From Aeromonas sanarellii (GTDB lineage: Bacteria; Pseudomonadota; Gammaproteobacteria; Enterobacterales; Aeromonadaceae), in contig NZ_CDBN01000074.1 in assembly GCF_000820085.1 (NCBI RefSeq), positions 24,384-88,383 of the forward strand: 64,000 nt of DNA, written 5' to 3'. The notes under the pieces are model-generated. The model was not told where the DNA came from and ran no database searches. It saw only the letters and a list, made by a program, of their open reading frames with translations. This document shows positions 60,665 through 64,000 of the stretch, one piece after another. Each line of letters opens with the position of its first letter. Within the stretch, counting starts at the first letter, position 1. The translations under genes and the position numbers were made by a program.

Positions 60665-60751
60665 CCAACTTTTGTTGTGTATTGGTTGACCGCCACGTAT
60701 CCGCTCACGGGCTTTGTGGTGGTCGTTATCTACTATATGTAGGAGTGAATA
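60665..60751 (+). promoter_or_regulatory. Alpha-operon leader (S4-responsive pseudoknot)
   Basis: The ~87-nt leader with GGTTGACCGCCACG and CGTGGTGGTC-like complementary segments (GACCGCCAC at about 60688 and GTGGTGGTC at about 60716) can fold like the E. coli alpha ribosome-binding-site pseudoknot that S4 traps. The GTG start of rpsM at its end is also the E. coli arrangement. Confidence 0.65.
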
Positions 60752-61108
60752 GTGGCCCGTATCGCTGGCATTAACATTCCTGACCATAAGCATGCAGTCA
60801 TTGCGTTGACTGCGATTTATGGCGTCGGTCGTACCCGCTCCAAGGCCATCTGTGCCGCAGCCGGTATCGCTGAGAATGTGAAAATTAAAGACCTGGACGA
60901 AGCTCAGATCGAGAGTCTGCGTGAACAAGTAGGTAAATTCACCGTTGAAGGTGACCTGCGTCGTCAGATTTCCATGAACATCAAGCGATTGATGGATCTG
61001 GGTTGCTACCGTGGTTTGCGTCACCGTCGTAGCCTGCCTGTTCGTGGTCAACGTACCAAGACCAACGCTCGTACCCGTAAGGGTCCGCGCAAGGCTATCA
61101 AGAAGTAA
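60752..61108 (+). CDS. rpsM: 30S ribosomal protein S13
   Basis: 118 aa, in the head of the 30S, contacting P-site tRNA and forming bridges B1a/B1b. [20 protein letters not shown] start; [25 protein letters not shown] tail. Start is GTG at 60752 after TAGGAG, matching the translationally regulated GUG start known in E. coli. Confidence 0.99.
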   Translation: MARIAGINIPDHKHAVIALTAIYGVGRTRSKAICAAAGIAENVKIKDLDEAQIESLREQVGKFTVEGDLRRQISMNIKRLMDLGCYRGLRHRRSLPVRGQRTKTNARTRKGPRKAIKK

Positions 61109-61122
61109 CGGGAAGGTAGAAA

Positions 61123-61512
61123 ATGGCTAAAACTCCGACTCGTGCTCGCAAGCGCGTTAAAAAGCAAGTGAGCGACGGTATTGCGCACGTTCATGCATCT
61201 TTCAACAACACAATCGTGACCATTACTGACCGTCAGGGCAATGCTCTGTCTTGGGCTACCTCTGGTGGTTCCGGTTTCCGTGGTTCCCGTAAGTCCACTC
61301 CGTTTGCTGCCCAGGTAGCTGCTGAGCGCGCTGGTGAGATCGCCAAAGAATATGGCGTGAAGAACCTGGAAGTCATGGTCAAAGGTCCGGGTCCCGGTCG
61401 TGAGTCTTCCATCCGCGCTCTGAACGCGGCTGGTTTCCGCATCACTAACATTACTGATGTGACTCCGATCCCGCACAACGGTTGTCGTCCTCCCAAGAAG
61501 CGCCGCGTGTAA
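61123..61512 (+). CDS. rpsK: 30S ribosomal protein S11
   Basis: 129 aa platform protein near the mRNA exit. [25 protein letters not shown] and [23 protein letters not shown] are conserved. Confidence 0.99.
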   Translation: MAKTPTRARKRVKKQVSDGIAHVHASFNNTIVTITDRQGNALSWATSGGSGFRGSRKSTPFAAQVAAERAGEIAKEYGVKNLEVMVKGPGPGRESSIRALNAAGFRITNITDVTPIPHNGCRPPKKRRV

Positions 61513-61552
61513 CGCTGGTAGCTACTTGGTCTAGGATTGTTGGAGAAAGAAG

Positions 61553-62173
61553 ATGGCAAGATATATCGGTCCTAAGCTTAAGCTTAGCCGTCGTGAGGGC
61601 ACCGACCTCTTCCTGAAGTCTGGTGTTCGTGCGATTGATTCTAAGTGCAAGATTGACACCGTTCCTGGTCAGCACGGTGCGCGTAAAGCGCGTCTGTCCG
61701 ACTACGGTGTACAACTGCGCGAGAAACAAAAAGTACGTCGTATCTACGGCGTGCTGGAAAAACAGTTCCGCAACTACTACCGCGACGCTGCCCGTCAAAA
61801 GGGTAACACCGGTGAAAACCTGTTGCAGCTGCTGGAAGGTCGTCTGGACAACGTCGTCTACCGTATGGGCTTTGGCGCCACTCGTGCTGAATCTCGTCAG
61901 CTGGTGAGCCACAAAGCCATCATGGTAAACGGCCGCGTTGTGAATGTTCCTTCTTTCCAGGTATCCCCTGAGGACGTGATCTGCGTTCGCGAGAAGGCTA
62001 AGAAGCAAGCGCGTATCAAAGCTTCCCTGGAAGTTGCTGGTCAGCGCGAGAAGCCGACTTGGGTAGAGGTTGACGCTGCTAAGATGGAAGGTGCCTTCAA
62101 GCGCCTGCCGGAGCGTTCCGACCTGTCTGCCGACATTAACGAACAGCTGATCGTCGAGCTTTACTCCAAGTAA
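61553..62173 (+). CDS. rpsD: 30S ribosomal protein S4
   Basis: 206 aa, nucleates 30S assembly and represses the alpha operon in E. coli. S4-type RNA-binding domain [34 protein letters not shown] (about 95-128). No zinc cysteine cluster in the N-terminus, as in E. coli. Confidence 0.99.
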   Translation: MARYIGPKLKLSRREGTDLFLKSGVRAIDSKCKIDTVPGQHGARKARLSDYGVQLREKQKVRRIYGVLEKQFRNYYRDAARQKGNTGENLLQLLEGRLDNVVYRMGFGATRAESRQLVSHKAIMVNGRVVNVPSFQVSPEDVICVREKAKKQARIKASLEVAGQREKPTWVEVDAAKMEGAFKRLPERSDLSADINEQLIVELYSK

Positions 62174-62198
62174 AGCTAGCTTCTAAAGAGAGGACACA

Positions 62199-63188
62199 AT
62201 GCTGGGTTCTGTAACAGATTTTCTTAAACCGCGGCTAGTTGACATCGAGCAAGTTAGCCCGACTCACGCGAAAGTGACTCTCGAGCCGCTTGAGCGTGGC
62301 TTTGGTCACACGCTGGGCAACGCCTTGCGTCGTATTTTGCTGTCATCTATGCCCGGTTGTGCAGTTACTGAAGTCGAGATCGACGGAGTACTGCACGAGT
62401 ACAGCAGCAAAGAAGGTGTGCAGGAAGACATTCTTGAAATCCTGCTCAACCTGAAAGGTATCGCTGTGAAGCTGGAAGGCAAGGACGAGGTAACTCTGTC
62501 CCTGAACAAGTCTGGAACAGGCCCCGTTACCGCTGGTGATATCACTCACGGTGATGAAGTCGAGATCGTAAACCCGGAGCACGTAATCTGCCACCTGACA
62601 GGGGCCAATGCTGAGATCAGCATGCGTCTGAAAGTTCAGCGCGGTCGTGGTTATGTGCCTGCTTCTGCTCGTGTTCACAACGATGATGAAGAGCGTCCTA
62701 TCGGCCGCCTGCTGCTGGACTCCGCGTTCAGCCCCATCGTTCGCATCGCCTACAACGTTGAGGCGGCACGTGTGGAACAGCGCACCGACTTGGACAAGCT
62801 GGTTATCGACATGGAGACCAATGGTACTCTGGATCCGGAAGAAGCTATCCGCCGTTCTGCCACTATCTTGGCTGAACAGCTGGAAGCCTTCGTGGATCTG
62901 CGCGATGTCAGCGTGCCCGAGAAGAAAGAAGAGAAACCCGAGTTTGATCCGATTCTGCTGCGTCCTGTCGATGATTTGGAGCTGACAGTTCGTTCCGCGA
63001 ACTGTCTGAAGGCAGAAGCTATCCACTATATTGGTGATCTGGTACAGCGTACCGAAGTCGAGTTGCTCAAAACTCCGAACCTCGGTAAGAAGTCCCTGAC
63101 TGAGATCAAGGACGTGTTGGCCTCCCGTGGTCTGTCTCTTGGCATGCGCCTTGAGAACTGGCCGCCCGCCAGCATCGCTGACGAGTAA
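62199..63188 (+). CDS. rpoA: RNA polymerase alpha subunit
   Basis: 329 aa, same as E. coli. Amino-terminal dimerisation domain (about 1-230, with [20 protein letters not shown]) and a C-terminal domain (about 250-320) with [43 protein letters not shown] that binds UP elements and activators such as CRP. Confidence 0.99.
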
Positions 63189-63219
63189 TCCAGATTACGG
63201 GTTTCACAGATTTAGTTAG

Positions 63220-63615
<396 letters not shown>

Positions 63616-63624
63616 TAATAGAAT

Positions 63625-63653
63625 AAAGCCGGGCTTGTCCCGGCTTTTCTTTT
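63625..63653 (+). terminator. Terminator of the alpha operon
   Basis: AAAGCCGGG and CCCGGCTTT around CTTGT followed by TCTTTT, 10 bp past the rplQ stop. Confidence 0.93.
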
Positions 63654-63668
63654 GTCGGATTCTGATAC

Positions 63669-63704
63669 TACCTCTGTTACCTCTGCTACCTCTGCTACCT
63701 CTAC
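63669..63704. repeat. Four tandem 9-bp repeats TACCTCTGC
   Basis: Four consecutive units TACCTCTGT, TACCTCTGC, TACCTCTGC and TACCTCTAC between the alpha-operon terminator and the rRNA promoter. Non-coding; possibly a slippage tract. Confidence 0.85.
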
Positions 63705-64000
63705 TGCTTTGATTGTTCTTCCAGGACAGAATGTCACTGTAGCCTGTTACTTACTGGTCGCCTGTTTCATTGAAAGTGATATAGATACCTCTGATTACTT
63801 ACCTCCGGTGCCATAAAAAGAGGGGAGAATCAGGCACAGAATCAATATTGCTGTGGATAAGTTTGTATAAAAGCTGTGCTTGGAGATGAATAACTAAAAA
63901 AGTGCGCTTTTTTGCAATTTTATTGCAGGGGAGGGGTTGCCAGAACAAATCCGCTCCCTATAATGCGCCTCCATCGACAGGGCAAGCGGCAACGCAAACA
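63705..64000 (+). promoter_or_regulatory. rRNA-type P1 promoter region at window end
   Basis: TTGCCA (63937-63942) and TATAAT (63959-63964) with a 16-bp spacer, followed by the GC-rich discriminator GCGCC characteristic of stringently controlled rrn P1 promoters (E. coli rrnB P1 has the same TATAATGCGCC). An A/T-rich UP-like tract with AAAAAAGTGCGCTTTTTT and GCAATTTTATTGC lies just upstream. No gene is seen in the window after it; an rRNA operon probably follows. Confidence 0.75.

Noticed and set aside
60647..60665. Hairpin after rpmJ as a strong terminator
   Set aside because: The T-run is short and the dyad overlaps a 17-bp-spaced promoter (TTGCAA/TATCAT), so promoter is the better reading.

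Overview
The window reads as a chromosomal core segment of a high-GC gammaproteobacterium, most likely Aeromonas. The evidence is the gene order (yrdD-tsaC-hemF-aroE, Spot 42 beside engB, yihI-hemN, glnA-glnL-glnG, gntK-edd-eda, secB-gpsA, tex-greB-ompR-envZ, then S10-spc-alpha), an Aeromonas-type chromosomal Qnr pentapeptide protein, and protein sequences close to but distinct from Enterobacteriaceae and Vibrio. No database search was run, so genus is inference. No prophage, insertion sequence, CRISPR array or tRNA gene was seen.

Layout. 1-5.8 kb: tRNA-modification, haem and shikimate genes, Spot 42 RNA (with terminator-bounded candidate small RNAs on both sides), engB and a dihaem cytochrome c4. 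5.8-9.0 kb: a CsrB/CsrC-type RNA with many GGA motifs, then yihI, a DUF2489 protein and hemN. 9.0-15.2 kb (minus strand): add, and the nitrogen regulon glnA - DUF4124 gene - glnL - glnG with a sigma-54 promoter and paired NtrC sites. 15.3-26.6 kb: typA, yihY, dtd, a spermidine-synthase-like methyltransferase, fabY (yiiD), an AsmA-family protein, recG and pssA. 26.7-34.4 kb: gluconate uptake and Entner-Doudoroff genes (gluconate permease, gntK, edd, eda), an AraC regulator, an NTF2-like protein, gntR and a divergent qnr. 34.5-43.3 kb: envC, gpmI, yibN, secB, gpsA, nfuA, gntX, bioH, a small flagellin-rod-like protein and a SprA-family protein. 43.4-49.6 kb: tex, greB, ompR-envZ and an EamA transporter. 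49.8-63.7 kb: the S10, spc and alpha ribosomal-protein operons, each with its own promoter and two with autoregulatory leaders. The last bases carry an rRNA-type P1 promoter, so an rRNA operon probably begins just outside.

Regulatory logic is easy to read: NtrC sites at glnA and glnL; GntR palindromes between the permease and gntK and again at gntR; a UvrY/VarA-type box upstream of the Csr RNA; an S4-type leader with a GUG start for rpsM.

The least ordinary signal is a recurring one. At three separate gene boundaries (5' end of fabY, 3' end of recG, 5' end of the SprA-family gene) the gene end has been tandemly duplicated as 28-122 bp units. The copies keep start codons, ribosome sites or stop codons and so create short chimeric reading frames next to an intact gene. 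The fabY case is an array of three 122-bp units giving four successive overlapping initiation sites.
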